From Lachnospiraceae bacterium (lineage in GTDB: Bacteria; Bacillota; Clostridia; Lachnospirales; Lachnospiraceae): 38,084 nt of DNA. This document shows positions 1-8,787 of the stretch, in pieces. Under the pieces are notes generated by a model. That model searched no databases. It saw nothing but the letters and a program-made list of their open reading frames with translations, and was not told the DNA's origin. The first letter of the stretch is position 1. The number at the start of each line of letters is the position of its first letter. The DNA is taken from NCBI GenBank assembly GCA_030523345.1, contig JAUNIR010000015.1, positions 1 to 38,084 of the forward strand. The letters run 5' to 3'. The position numbers and the translations under genes are program-made.

Positions 1-1256
1 CCTTCCTTCTTAACATGAGCACCAGCTTCCATTGAAAGCTCTCTAATCTTCTCATGAAGAACCTGTCTGTCCCCACCAGCCTTAACAGCATCCATCATAA
101 TATTCTCTGTTGCCATAAATGGAAGTTCTGACATAATACGCTTGTAGATTACCTTATCATTTACAACAAGACCATCTACAACGTTAATGCAAAGATCTAA
201 CACACCATCTGTTGCAAGGAATGCTTCTGGAACTGAAAGACGCTTATTTGCCGAATCATCAAGTGTTCTTTCAAACCACTGTGTTGCAGATGTTATAGCA
301 GGATTAAGAGCATCTATCATTACGTATCTTGATAATGATGCAATTCTCTCTGAACGCATAGGATTTCTCTTATATGCCATAGCTGATGAACCAATCTGAT
401 TCTTCTCGAATGGCTCTTCAACTTCTTTAAGATGCTGAAGGAGTCTGATATCATTTGACATCTTATGAGCACTTGCTGCAATGCCCGCCAAAGCATTAAC
501 TACTCTTGTATCAACCTTTCTAGAATATGTCTGTCCTGATACCGGATAGCACTCTTTAAAGCCCATCTTTGCAGCGATCATTGGATCAATCTTATCAATT
601 GTTGCCTGATCACCATCAAACAATTCAAGGAAGCTTGCCTGAGTACCTGTTGTTCCCTTTGAACCAAGCATTTTCATTGTAGAAATAACAAAATCGAGTT
701 CTTCTAAATCAAGCATGAATTCCTGGAGCCAAAGAGTTGCTCTTTTACCAACAGTTGTTGGCTGTGCAGGCTGAAAATGTGTAAATGCAAGAGTTGGTAA
801 AGATTTATACTCTTCTGCAAACTTTTTAAGTTCTGCGATGACATTGATGAGTTTCTTACGAACAAGCTTAAGCCCCTCTGTCATTACAATAATGTCTGTA
901 TTATCTCCAACATAACAAGATGTTGCTCCAAGGTGAATGATTCCGGCAGCCTTAGGGCACTGTAATCCATATGCATATACATGGCTCATAACGTCATGTC
1001 TTACAAGCTTTTCTCTCTCTTTAGCTTCTGCATAATTAATGTCATCCTTATGTGACTTAAGCTCTTCAATCTGCTCATCTGTAATTCTAGGATTACCTTC
1101 TGCATCCTTTAAGCCTAACTCCTTTTCTGTTTCAGCTAATGCAATCCATAATCTTCTCCATGTTCTGAACTTCATGTCAGGTGAGAAAATGTACTGCATT
1201 TCCTTACTTGCATACCTCTCTGATAAAGGGCTTACATACTTGTCTGTTGTGCTCAT
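1..1256 (-). CDS. purB: Adenylosuccinate lyase, 3' end beyond window
   Basis: Partial gene of about 418 codons; the C-terminal end lies outside the window. PurB removes fumarate from SAICAR and from adenylosuccinate in purine synthesis and works as a cytosolic tetramer. Reading the minus strand gives a protein starting [20 protein letters not shown]. The fumarate-lyase signature [15 protein letters not shown] lies near residue 285, and the [14 protein letters not shown] and [13 protein letters not shown]-type regions are also present. The ATG at 1256 is preceded by AAAGGAG at about the right spacing. The gene starts 37 bases after the PilZ gene with no terminator between them, so it may be read through from the DUF5717/DUF5716 cluster. 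Family assignment is near certain. Confidence 0.96.
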   Translation of the reverse strand, partial: MSTTDKYVSPLSERYASKEMQYIFSPDMKFRTWRRLWIALAETEKELGLKDAEGNPRITDEQIEELKSHKDDINYAEAKEREKLVRHDVMSHVYAYGLQCPKAAGIIHLGATSCYVGDNTDIIVMTEGLKLVRKKLINVIAELKKFAEEYKSLPTLAFTHFQPAQPTTVGKRATLWLQEFMLDLEELDFVISTMKMLGSKGTTGTQASFLELFDGDQATIDKIDPMIAAKMGFKECYPVSGQTYSRKVDTRVVNALAGIAASAHKMSNDIRLLQHLKEVEEPFEKNQIGSSAMAYKRNPMRSERIASLSRYVMIDALNPAITSATQWFERTLDDSANKRLSVPEAFLATDGVLDLCINVVDGLVVNDKVIYKRIMSELPFMATENIMMDAVKAGGDRQVLHEKIRELSMEAGAHVKKE

Positions 1257-1293
1257 AATAATTCTCCTTTTATTTACATGACAATTATAGTCA

Positions 1294-1644
1294 TTATACT
1301 GCTGTATCCTCTTCGAATGTTTGAAGCATCTTCTTAACAGATGGGGAAACAGATACAAACTGTGCGCCATAATGATAATTTTCTCTATCAATTGCGCTGC
1401 TTCTTACAATTCTCACATCTGTAATAATCTGTGGAAGATTATTTGATACTTCTATATCTGCGATAAAATAATATCCAATTGGAAGAATGCATTTTGAAAT
1501 AAACCCTATTCCATGAGACGAAATATCAGTGACCTGAATTGATGATTCAAGGTCTACTATTGCATCTACCCCGTCTTTATATAAATCTGAAATAGAAAGT
1601 GACATTCCTATTGGTATTCTTTTGTCTATTCTCTTCTCATCCAT
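1294..1644 (-). CDS. PilZ domain protein (putative c-di-GMP receptor)
   Basis: A 116-residue single-domain protein. It carries the two PilZ ligand motifs: an RxxxR motif in the N-terminal stretch KRIDKRIP, and DISSHG, which fits D/N-x-S-x-x-G, about 40 residues later. Beta strands and the closing YGAQFVSVS follow, as in PilZ folds. PilZ domains bind cyclic di-GMP and pass the signal to a partner; this one has no other domain, so any partner must be a separate protein. I start it at the ATG at 1644, which has an AGGAG site eight bases upstream; the same frame extends 14 codons further without a good ribosome site. It is last in the five-gene DUF cluster, 45 bases after the coiled-coil membrane gene, which suggests, but does not prove, that c-di-GMP controls that system. 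Confidence 0.88.
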   Translation of the reverse strand: MDEKRIDKRIPIGMSLSISDLYKDGVDAIVDLESSIQVTDISSHGIGFISKCILPIGYYFIADIEVSNNLPQIITDVRIVRSSAIDRENYHYGAQFVSVSPSVKKMLQTFEEDTAV

Positions 1645-1689
1645 TTTATCATCTCCTGGAAAAAGACTATAAATCAAATTTATCAATTA

Positions 1690-2910
1690 CTATTCATATT
1701 CATCGACTATTCTTAATATGTCCTTTGAATACTGCGGATACTGCTTCACAAGGTTCTCAATTTCATTTTTATATGCATCAAGATTATATACTTCAAAGTC
1801 CATACCTTTACGAAGTCTCTGTCTCTCTATTACAAGCTCGTGCCTTCTTGCAGCCATCTCCTCATCATATACAAGAAGCGCTGGCTGATATACAAACTGA
1901 GCTGGCTCCTTTATTCTATAGCGCTTGATGGCTACATTGAGTTCCTCTCTCAAAATCTCAAGTTGTAAAACTGCATTTTCCGTATGGTGTCTTGCTTCTT
2001 TTTCCTCTAAATATTTTTCATATAAATATTCAAGCTCATGTGAACTATTTATGCCATATTTAGAATATCTGTAGTCTATCGCATTTGTAATATTTACATA
2101 CTTAATCTTTGCAGTGTTTTGAAGAGTTATTGCCCTATTAATCTGCTTACTTAACTTATTAACACTCGCCACAGAATCTCTGTATGTAACAAATATCGCA
2201 GTAAAACAAATAGCCACAATTCCTGTTACACATGTTACCGGCATCTTAATATCAAAATAAAACATGCTTCTAAGCGCAGCAATAACCATATATGCCAAAA
2301 ATGATGCCACAAGACATATAACGAAGCTTGATTTTGAAGATGTGATTCTCTTTTTATTTTCTTTTCTGTCGTATGCCAGACCTGCTTTTTCACCCTCTAA
2401 AAGGTTCATGTCTCTTCGTACTTTAGTCTGGTAGTCTTCGTTTTCTTTTAAGTTCCGTATTATTTCCGGAAGTTCTTTCTCAATTTGCTCCACTTCATGG
2501 TATTTTGACTCAGAAATCTTACTAACCGGTCTTTTATACTTTGCCTCCTGTGCCTCAAAATCAAGAATCTTTTTTGCCTTTTCCCTAAGTTCTTGTCTAT
2601 CAGCTTTAGGTAACGCATCTATTTCTTCCATATCCTGAAGCTTATCTGTCACCTTCTGGTAATCAGTCTTCTTATAATCAACATCAGAACTAGCACCAGA
2701 CATAAGTTCGCATATATGTCTTACATATTGTTCTCTTTCAACCTCATTATGAACGTTTAAATCTCTTCTAAGTAAACTTTCTCCACTAACTGCATCAGAA
2801 ATAGACTTTGCATCATCCCCTTCTAAAGTAAAGTTAGGGAGTTCAAATCCATACTCATCATCGTCTTCAAAAAAGCCTAATTTGTCTAAAATCCAATCAA
2901 AAAAACTCAT
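1690..2910 (-). CDS. Two-TM coiled-coil membrane protein of unknown function
   Basis: A 406-residue protein I do not recognise. It begins with an acidic segment (residues 1-35, MSFFDWILDKLGFFEDDDEY). A charged, probably coiled-coil region follows (about 85-190), then two hydrophobic helices (about 195-217 and 222-243) separated by a very short turn, then a second charged helical region (about 245-405). This gives a helical hairpin in the membrane with both long arms on the same side, probably the cytoplasm. No enzymatic motif is visible and there is no signal peptide. The start lies nine bases after the TPR-like gene and lacks a clear Shine-Dalgarno site, which points to translational coupling. 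Together with its neighbours it could anchor an otherwise soluble complex to the membrane; that role is inference. Confidence 0.8.
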   Translation of the reverse strand: MSFFDWILDKLGFFEDDDEYGFELPNFTLEGDDAKSISDAVSGESLLRRDLNVHNEVEREQYVRHICELMSGASSDVDYKKTDYQKVTDKLQDMEEIDALPKADRQELREKAKKILDFEAQEAKYKRPVSKISESKYHEVEQIEKELPEIIRNLKENEDYQTKVRRDMNLLEGEKAGLAYDRKENKKRITSSKSSFVICLVASFLAYMVIAALRSMFYFDIKMPVTCVTGIVAICFTAIFVTYRDSVASVNKLSKQINRAITLQNTAKIKYVNITNAIDYRYSKYGINSSHELEYLYEKYLEEKEARHHTENAVLQLEILREELNVAIKRYRIKEPAQFVYQPALLVYDEEMAARRHELVIERQRLRKGMDFEVYNLDAYKNEIENLVKQYPQYSKDILRIVDEYE

Positions 2911-2919
2911 ACTAATAAT

Positions 2920-3768
2920 TTATCTAGCACTTCGTGCAATCATCTGTTCTCTGTACTCCTGTTTCCAGGATGCAAAAGTTTTATCTATCTGTGAATAATA
3001 CTCACTTATCCTGCCCTCGGATCTTAATTCTTTTATTTCTTCAATGTCCCTTGTATAGTCGGAATCTACATCCTCGTTTTTAGCACTTGCAAGCCTTTCT
3101 TCAGCTTCTCTTATGATAGAGTCTGCATAACCCATTCGTAACACAAATCTTTCGTAAGCATCTTTTTTCATTATAAGCCTTAAAGACTGAAGATAGTGAA
3201 TTAATAGTTCCTTATCATCACTTATAACCGAAGCCTCTTTAAAGTAATATGATGCTTTGTCATACATAAACATTCTTGCATATGCAACACCAATATTATG
3301 AAGCACTAACGCATACATCTCTGGTTCTTCTGACTTCTTCATTCTATTTAGCATATACTGATATTCATCTATCGCACGGGTATACTTTCTTGCTTCTAAA
3401 AGATTATCAGCTCTCTTCTTTCTTTTTTCAACAAAACTTAGGGACGCATTATCTACTAATACCTGTTTGATTCTAGCAAGTTCATCATCTTCAAGATATC
3501 CTGTCATCTTAAGAAGCTGAGTAACAAATTGTCCAAGAGAAGCGCCTCTATATATAAGAGATTTGAGAGCATCCGCTATGTCAGTAAGACCCAATTCATC
3601 AGCTATAAAATCGCATAATTTATCGTCCATTACATCATTGTCCAGGATATACGCATCCTTGACAAAGTAATAGCAAAGCTCCTCGATAGAATATACATTC
3701 ATACCAAGGCCAACGATGTAGTAAGGATTTTCTGATAATCTGCCCTTGCAGAGAATTAACTTACTCAC
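2920..3768 (-). CDS. TPR-like helical repeat protein of unknown function
   Basis: A 282-residue soluble, helix-rich protein. Residues of about 115-200 read like tetratricopeptide repeats, for example ARKYTRAIDEYQYML, YALVLHNIGVAYARM and YDKASYYFKEASVI, with the usual small/aromatic residue spacing. The N-terminal part (1-105) is a conserved-looking domain starting MSKLILCKGRLSENPYYIV, with no match I can name. TPR modules bind proteins, so an adaptor role is likely. The start is a GTG at 3768 that overlaps the stop of the upstream Hsp70-like gene in a GTGA junction, the classic sign of translational coupling. This ties it to the DUF5716/DUF5717 genes as one functional unit. Confidence 0.82.
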   Translation of the reverse strand: MSKLILCKGRLSENPYYIVGLGMNVYSIEELCYYFVKDAYILDNDVMDDKLCDFIADELGLTDIADALKSLIYRGASLGQFVTQLLKMTGYLEDDELARIKQVLVDNASLSFVEKRKKRADNLLEARKYTRAIDEYQYMLNRMKKSEEPEMYALVLHNIGVAYARMFMYDKASYYFKEASVISDDKELLIHYLQSLRLIMKKDAYERFVLRMGYADSIIREAEERLASAKNEDVDSDYTRDIEEIKELRSEGRISEYYSQIDKTFASWKQEYREQMIARSAR

Positions 3769-5045
3769 AGCTTAAACTCTATATCCCTTTCCCAGACTTT
3801 TCCCGAACTTATATAAAATTCTCCAAATCCTAAGTCTGATATTTTTATATGCATCTTAACGTCTGACTCAAACGTAGCCTCAAGTCTTAATCTTGTTGCC
3901 CTATTTGGTCTATTTGGCAATCCGCCTAGTACTATTTCTTCCGTTCTCTGTCTGCCACCATCAAGAGGTGTAACAATAATATCTACACTATTGCCCTCTT
4001 CCAAAATAAACTCCAATGCATTTTCAGCATCGTACCACGTCTCTCCGGCGTCAACTAAAACAACATATTCTTCCTTGCCATTAACTCTCATTTTAAGGCC
4101 AGAATTTGCCTTAAGTTTGTCTTTTCCAAGGAAAATATGACTCCTATTTATTTCCTTTGGAGCATATTTGTCTGATGCGCAAAAACATGCTCCCTTAGAA
4201 TAAAGATTTTTGCCCTGGAATACATGTCTGCCCATCAGCAAAAAATTCTTAGTATTCTTAAACCAGTCTCCTTCAAATCCTTCCCCAATCAGATATACCG
4301 CTCCTATGCTTCTTCCTGCAAAGTAACTTCTAATTGTCTGAAGAATTAATTCATCAAGACTTTCTTCTTTATTATCAGAGAACTCCTCTCCAATCATAAA
4401 TTTAGGAAGCTTTATATGTTCATATCCTACATAATCTACAAATCCAACTACTGGAGTTGTATTTCTATTCATCCATAACTCGTATGACTTCATATAGTCT
4501 GTAGAATAATCAAAAACCATTACATTGTTCTGCCAAAGATCCGAAGCCTGGTGGATCATGTAATAATAAATGCTTTCATCATATGTCTGAAATACTATAT
4601 TTTCCCTATCGATAGAGACTGCTGCAACTATTTTTTCTAAAATATCAATCATAGTCTGATCAAGATGATCAACAGTAATAACAAGCTTCACAACAGACTC
4701 TGGGTTTACATAAGCAGAAATTATGTTAAGTGAACGTTTGAAGAACAATATTAAAAGATCTATAGGATCGTATGCCTCTCCCTCAATCTCAAGTCTTGCT
4801 CCAGAAATTGCAAAACTAAGCAATTTACCAACAAGAGTTCCGTCACCTCTGTTAGCACAAGTTATTGCCTCTCTACCAAAATACCACTGATTCACACCAT
4901 TTCTTTTACACAAAACAGTAGGAATACCTAGCTTTTCATCATTGCCATCTCCTCCAACTGCTTTAAGTCTTCCATCATGTATTTCAGAAAAACTTATCTG
5001 GCTCACATTTTCATTTAAATCATAACCTATTACGTATTCTGTCAT
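3765..5045 (-). CDS. Divergent Hsp70/actin-fold protein (DUF5716-like)
   Basis: A 426-residue protein that I recall as the DUF5716 family; the domain number is from memory. The sequence has the outline of an Hsp70. Residues 4-17 (YVIGYDLNENVSQI) sit where the phosphate-1 loop would be. LVITVDHLDQTMIDILEKIV resembles the Hsp70 ITVPAYF/RQAT region and is followed by IVFQTYDESIYYYM, in the place of the INEPTAAALAYG helix. VMVFDYSTDYMKSYEL is in the phosphate-2 position, and AVYLIGEGFEGDWF in the adenosine-motif position. The last ~110 residues (EIVLGGLPNRPNRATRLRLE and onward) look like the Hsp70 substrate-binding beta domain. The glycines and acidic residues of the ATP site are partly lost, so ATPase activity is doubtful. 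Its ATG follows the DUF5717 stop by two bases without a ribosome site, so translation is probably coupled. Cytosolic; function unknown. Confidence 0.85.
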   Translation of the reverse strand: MTEYVIGYDLNENVSQISFSEIHDGRLKAVGGDGNDEKLGIPTVLCKRNGVNQWYFGREAITCANRGDGTLVGKLLSFAISGARLEIEGEAYDPIDLLILFFKRSLNIISAYVNPESVVKLVITVDHLDQTMIDILEKIVAAVSIDRENIVFQTYDESIYYYMIHQASDLWQNNVMVFDYSTDYMKSYELWMNRNTTPVVGFVDYVGYEHIKLPKFMIGEEFSDNKEESLDELILQTIRSYFAGRSIGAVYLIGEGFEGDWFKNTKNFLLMGRHVFQGKNLYSKGACFCASDKYAPKEINRSHIFLGKDKLKANSGLKMRVNGKEEYVVLVDAGETWYDAENALEFILEEGNSVDIIVTPLDGGRQRTEEIVLGGLPNRPNRATRLRLEATFESDVKMHIKISDLGFGEFYISSGKVWERDIEFKL

Positions 5046-5047
5046 TT

Positions 5048-8000
5048 TTATACTACATTAAATACTCTCTCAGTAAATGCATCTTCCATAGCATACTCTT
5101 CCATAAGGTCAATAAGTGTTGCTTCATCTCTTAATGTCTTAGCAACAACCATTGAATTAAGTATGTTATATCTTGAATCAACTCCATCATTAACAGTCTC
5201 ATCAATGCTTACAGAATCAGATAACGTAAGGACTTCTCTGCCTCCAACCTCTTCTGTAACGTAATACTGAAGCCTTTCTCCAAAGAAAAGCATAAACTCC
5301 TTAGAGAAAATACCACCAAACATGTTTCTCATTTCTTCAGTCTTATATGTATCGTCCTCGTCATCATCAAGAATATAGTGAAGCACAACCCTTGCCTTAG
5401 GATTAGTACGATATTCAATAAACAAAGCACTCTGGAATGCAGCAAGTTCTGGAACTATTTCCACATACTCTGAGAAAAATTTGAAATACACATTTTTATG
5501 TAAGAATTCTTGGATAAATTCTATAATCATATCCTTAATTCTTTCTGTGATTTCCTTCTCATTATCTGTATAGTACTTAAGAATTGCTAACTTACAGCCA
5601 TCATTTAATGGTTCTCCCTGTCTGTAATTATCTACAATCTTTGTAAAAATGCTCTTATCTGTAATTCTTTCCTTAACAAAATAATCATATGCCGCATATG
5701 ATAAATATGCCATCTCAACTCTAGGTGACGCACCACTTGAAACATAGTCTTCAAATATATATTCTTTCTCACCTACTGTTGTCCTTGTAAAGAGCATCTG
5801 AATAATGAGTTTCTCAGTTAACACATAGCACTGGGTATCGAATGACTTTGCCGCTCTCCACAAATCCCTTAATTCCTTAGTAAGTCCACCATAATTATTA
5901 ACTAAATAATCAATGGTGTTGCCATCATACTTACCATTCTTAAATGCACTATAGGCAATAGCTGTAAGCATAACATCCCTTACACCATCAGTCTTCTCTA
6001 TCATATGTGAGCAAACCTTGACAAGCGACTTGGCTGAAATTAATTCATCACCATAAACAGTTATGAGATCATAAGCCTGATCATACATAGCCCTCTTAAC
6101 ATAGAAATCTATAAGCTCGCCACGCTCTCTTGATGTAAGTTCCGCAACGTTGATGTTAAGAAGGAACTCATCAAGAGTAGAAATCCTGTCTCTATCAAAA
6201 TAATAATGTAAAAGCGACATTCTTATCTCTGACTTAAGGCTTGCCGAAATGCTCTCCGCCTCAACAAGATCTCTACAAAAATCAGCATTCTCTTCTTCAA
6301 CTGAAATATACTGTCTCTTACCCTCACATAAATATAAGAAGAATGGTAAGTTTCCTGTAACATATCTTTTAATTATATGAATGTAATTGTTTTCATTTAT
6401 AATATGCTTTGCTTCCTCGGTCTCCACATAAGTACGCTTACCGGCCTCATCCTCATAGAAGAGTGATACATTCTTAGTATAGATTCTCGGATACGCTCTA
6501 CCGTCATCAATCGGATATACAAATTCATCTACAAACTCATCACACACTACAATGAGATTTTTATACTTTCTGTTATCTGTCCTAATCATTCTGGCAAAAA
6601 TAATAGAAGATAAATTATTAGCCATATTAGGCTTTATAAACTCTGGCAACAAAATATCTTCATAAATCATAGCCAGATGTTCGCTAATATGATTATCCAT
6701 GACCTGCTCAATGGCAAATACTAAAATGTTCTCCCTATTTGACTCATATAGGTCAGGCATTCTGTTTTTATATTTAATCAGATTAGCATATATATATGCT
6801 TTACGTTCATAATCCAGACGATTTTGGAATCCAAAATACATTATTACCGATTTAGGAAGTGCTCCCTCTTCTAACTTAAGGGATGATGAGTATATAAAAT
6901 ATTCATAGAGTTTTGTTATCTTTAACTCTAGCTTAACACCTTCTCTGTACCATTTATGGTACACGTTATCTGTAACATCTGCTCTTATAAGCATTGTACA
7001 TATAGCTTCAACAATTTCCGGATCATTATAAAGACCATATATGTTAATTAATAAATCTAACAGACGTTTTGAAAATTCCCTTTGTCTCAACGCAAGCATT
7101 GAAACTTGGCCAATTATTTCCCCACTTATTTTTCCATTTTTAACAGCAAAATTTAACACCTCAATTTCAAAAGGTGATAGCTTACTAATTATCTGAGGAT
7201 TTGCAACATATACATTGTATGCTTCCACAAATAGAATCGGACTATGAACACCCATTTTTGTTATCTGTTCTATAGCACTTAATTTCTTAGTTGCACTTCC
7301 ACTAAGTTCCTCATCAAGATATATAAGCATCCATAAAAGTGGCATACTCGTAGGATATAACGAATAGTATGATGCTATTCTTGCAGTCACATCATCTACA
7401 TACTGATCTTCTCTTTTTATAAGCGTTGTTAGATACAAATAATAAGCATAGCATTCATCATCATGCTCAATAATTTTCATTTCATTGAATACATGTTCAA
7501 GTATCCACTTAGCTTCACTGACTCTATTCTCCACTAAAAGAAGTTGTGCTTGAAAAAGTCTTGAAATAGGGTTTTTATCATCAAGAAGGTTCATTCTCTC
7601 CACAACCTTCATCGATTCTCTTACCCACCCATTAGTATTCATTTGCTTTGTTCTAAAGCGGACATAACAATTCATTAGCCTGTACTGAAGGAGTTTCGAT
7701 TCCTTCCTTACTGCTCTCTTTGCTTTATCTCCACCTCTTTGCATAGCAATGATTGTTATTGTTATATCATTATTTTTGTTGGATACCTTTATTGTTCCAT
7801 AGTTACGGCCTTCGTGTAACTTGTCATCATCAATTGTAAATACAAGCTTATATTCTGGAGAATTAAAATCTTCATTATGAATATATTCTTTTTCTAAAAC
7901 AATAAAATCAACATCTGTTGAAATCTTTGCCTCTATAAATCCCCAGTTTGATTTCCTTACTAAAAGCTCGCATCTTAACTTAGTTGTTACCTCAGAAAAC

Positions 8001-8602
8001 TCAAAAACATTCTTCTCTACAATGAGTTCTACCGGCTTTTTCTTATTAATGCTACATAGGAAATCCTCCACCGACTGACGATCTCCTTTATTGTTAGAAA
8101 AGCCTCTATATTTCGTAAGGTTAGATTTATCGTTACCATCAAATACTCTTACAAAATCTGGTGTATAGAATATCTGAGTCGCTTCAGTAAAATCAGTCTG
8201 CGCAAGATTCGTAAAATGGAACAAATTACGCACTCCGCTCACTTTGCTATCTTTAGCTGCTGATAAAATTGTAAACTCAAATGGCAAATAATACTCACCT
8301 GCAGAGGATACAATCTGAACATCACCCTTTACTACATCACCAGCCTCAAGACCTGTAGGATCAAAGATATATTCAACAATAAAATCATTTGTATTAAATT
8401 CGGTTTCTCTTACAACAAATCTCATATTTGATGAATAGATAAAACCTTTAACAGGAGTATTTTCCTCTGATGTTATATGAATTGTTCCTTCGTGAATTTC
8501 TTTAGTGCTAAGTTTTACCTCAATTGACTGTACATCAAATAAAAGTTTATCGGTATCATACTCGAAAACTCCATCGACAAGTTTATCAATTATCTCACGC
8601 AA
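5048..8602 (-). CDS. Large beta-sandwich plus helical-repeat protein (DUF5717-like)
   Basis: A protein of about 1184 residues, which I recall as the DUF5717 family found beside DUF5716. The first ~300 residues are rich in beta strands and read like two or three Ig-like/ASH-type sandwiches (for example IEVKLSTKEIHEGTIHITSE). From about residue 300 to the end it is almost all helical, with TPR-like pairs such as SRLFQAQLLLVENRVSEAKWIL, suggesting a long alpha-solenoid. There is no signal peptide and no clear TM helix. I start it at a TTG at 8602 (MREIIDKLVDGVFEYD), preceded by GGTGAG at short spacing. The frame stays open to a TTG at 8656, which would add 18 residues but has poor ribosome-site spacing. 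It is the first gene of the cluster and probably the scaffold. Function unknown. Confidence 0.85.
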   Translation of the reverse strand: MREIIDKLVDGVFEYDTDKLLFDVQSIEVKLSTKEIHEGTIHITSEENTPVKGFIYSSNMRFVVRETEFNTNDFIVEYIFDPTGLEAGDVVKGDVQIVSSAGEYYLPFEFTILSAAKDSKVSGVRNLFHFTNLAQTDFTEATQIFYTPDFVRVFDGNDKSNLTKYRGFSNNKGDRQSVEDFLCSINKKKPVELIVEKNVFEFSEVTTKLRCELLVRKSNWGFIEAKISTDVDFIVLEKEYIHNEDFNSPEYKLVFTIDDDKLHEGRNYGTIKVSNKNNDITITIIAMQRGGDKAKRAVRKESKLLQYRLMNCYVRFRTKQMNTNGWVRESMKVVERMNLLDDKNPISRLFQAQLLLVENRVSEAKWILEHVFNEMKIIEHDDECYAYYLYLTTLIKREDQYVDDVTARIASYYSLYPTSMPLLWMLIYLDEELSGSATKKLSAIEQITKMGVHSPILFVEAYNVYVANPQIISKLSPFEIEVLNFAVKNGKISGEIIGQVSMLALRQREFSKRLLDLLINIYGLYNDPEIVEAICTMLIRADVTDNVYHKWYREGVKLELKITKLYEYFIYSSSLKLEEGALPKSVIMYFGFQNRLDYERKAYIYANLIKYKNRMPDLYESNRENILVFAIEQVMDNHISEHLAMIYEDILLPEFIKPNMANNLSSIIFARMIRTDNRKYKNLIVVCDEFVDEFVYPIDDGRAYPRIYTKNVSLFYEDEAGKRTYVETEEAKHIINENNYIHIIKRYVTGNLPFFLYLCEGKRQYISVEEENADFCRDLVEAESISASLKSEIRMSLLHYYFDRDRISTLDEFLLNINVAELTSRERGELIDFYVKRAMYDQAYDLITVYGDELISAKSLVKVCSHMIEKTDGVRDVMLTAIAYSAFKNGKYDGNTIDYLVNNYGGLTKELRDLWRAAKSFDTQCYVLTEKLIIQMLFTRTTVGEKEYIFEDYVSSGASPRVEMAYLSYAAYDYFVKERITDKSIFTKIVDNYRQGEPLNDGCKLAILKYYTDNEKEITERIKDMIIEFIQEFLHKNVYFKFFSEYVEIVPELAAFQSALFIEYRTNPKARVVLHYILDDDEDDTYKTEEMRNMFGGIFSKEFMLFFGERLQYYVTEEVGGREVLTLSDSVSIDETVNDGVDSRYNILNSMVVAKTLRDEATLIDLMEEYAMEDAFTERVFNVV

Positions 8603-8647
8603 GAAACTCACCACACTTTGTATTGAACTAGATTTAATACTTCCTAC

Positions 8648-8665
8648 TAAGCACAAAAAGGCATA
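8648..8665 (-). other. Five-codon leader minicistron overlapping the DUF5717 frame
   Basis: The best ribosome site in this leader, AGGA five bases before an ATG at 8665, opens a frame reading MPFCA and then TAG at 8648. It overlaps the upstream end of the large DUF5717-like frame, which is offset by one base. A run of five T lies at the crossing point; six T would join this ATG to the long frame. It may be a translated leader, a slippage site or a one-base sequence error. Confidence 0.35.
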
Positions 8666-8693
8666 GTAATCCTACATTAAACCCATTATAGTA

Positions 8694-8721
8694 TTTTACA
8701 AGATATGAATATGTCGTTCAA
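8694..8721 (-). promoter_or_regulatory. Putative sigma-A promoter of the DUF5717/DUF5716 operon
   Basis: On the minus strand, TTGAAC (8721-8716) is followed after 16 bases by TAAAAT (8699-8694). A TATAAT lies just downstream (8691-8686) but has no good -35 partner. This is the only promoter-like pair I see between the terminator at 8741-8760 and the first gene of the cluster. Confidence 0.4.
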
Positions 8722-8734
8722 GATTACATAAAAT

Positions 8735-8765
8735 AAAAAAAGCCTCAGTTTCCTGAGGCTTTTTT
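8735..8765. terminator. Strong bidirectional rho-independent terminator
   Basis: A perfect 8-bp stem AGCCTCAG / CTGAGGCT (8741-8748 and 8753-8760) with a TTTC loop, flanked by A runs on the left and T runs on the right, so it works in either direction. Its main role is to end the alanine-rich gene pair just upstream. It also insulates the DUF5717 operon promoter from read-through. Confidence 0.92.
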
Positions 8766-8787
8766 ATAAAAAACAGTTTTATTAATC

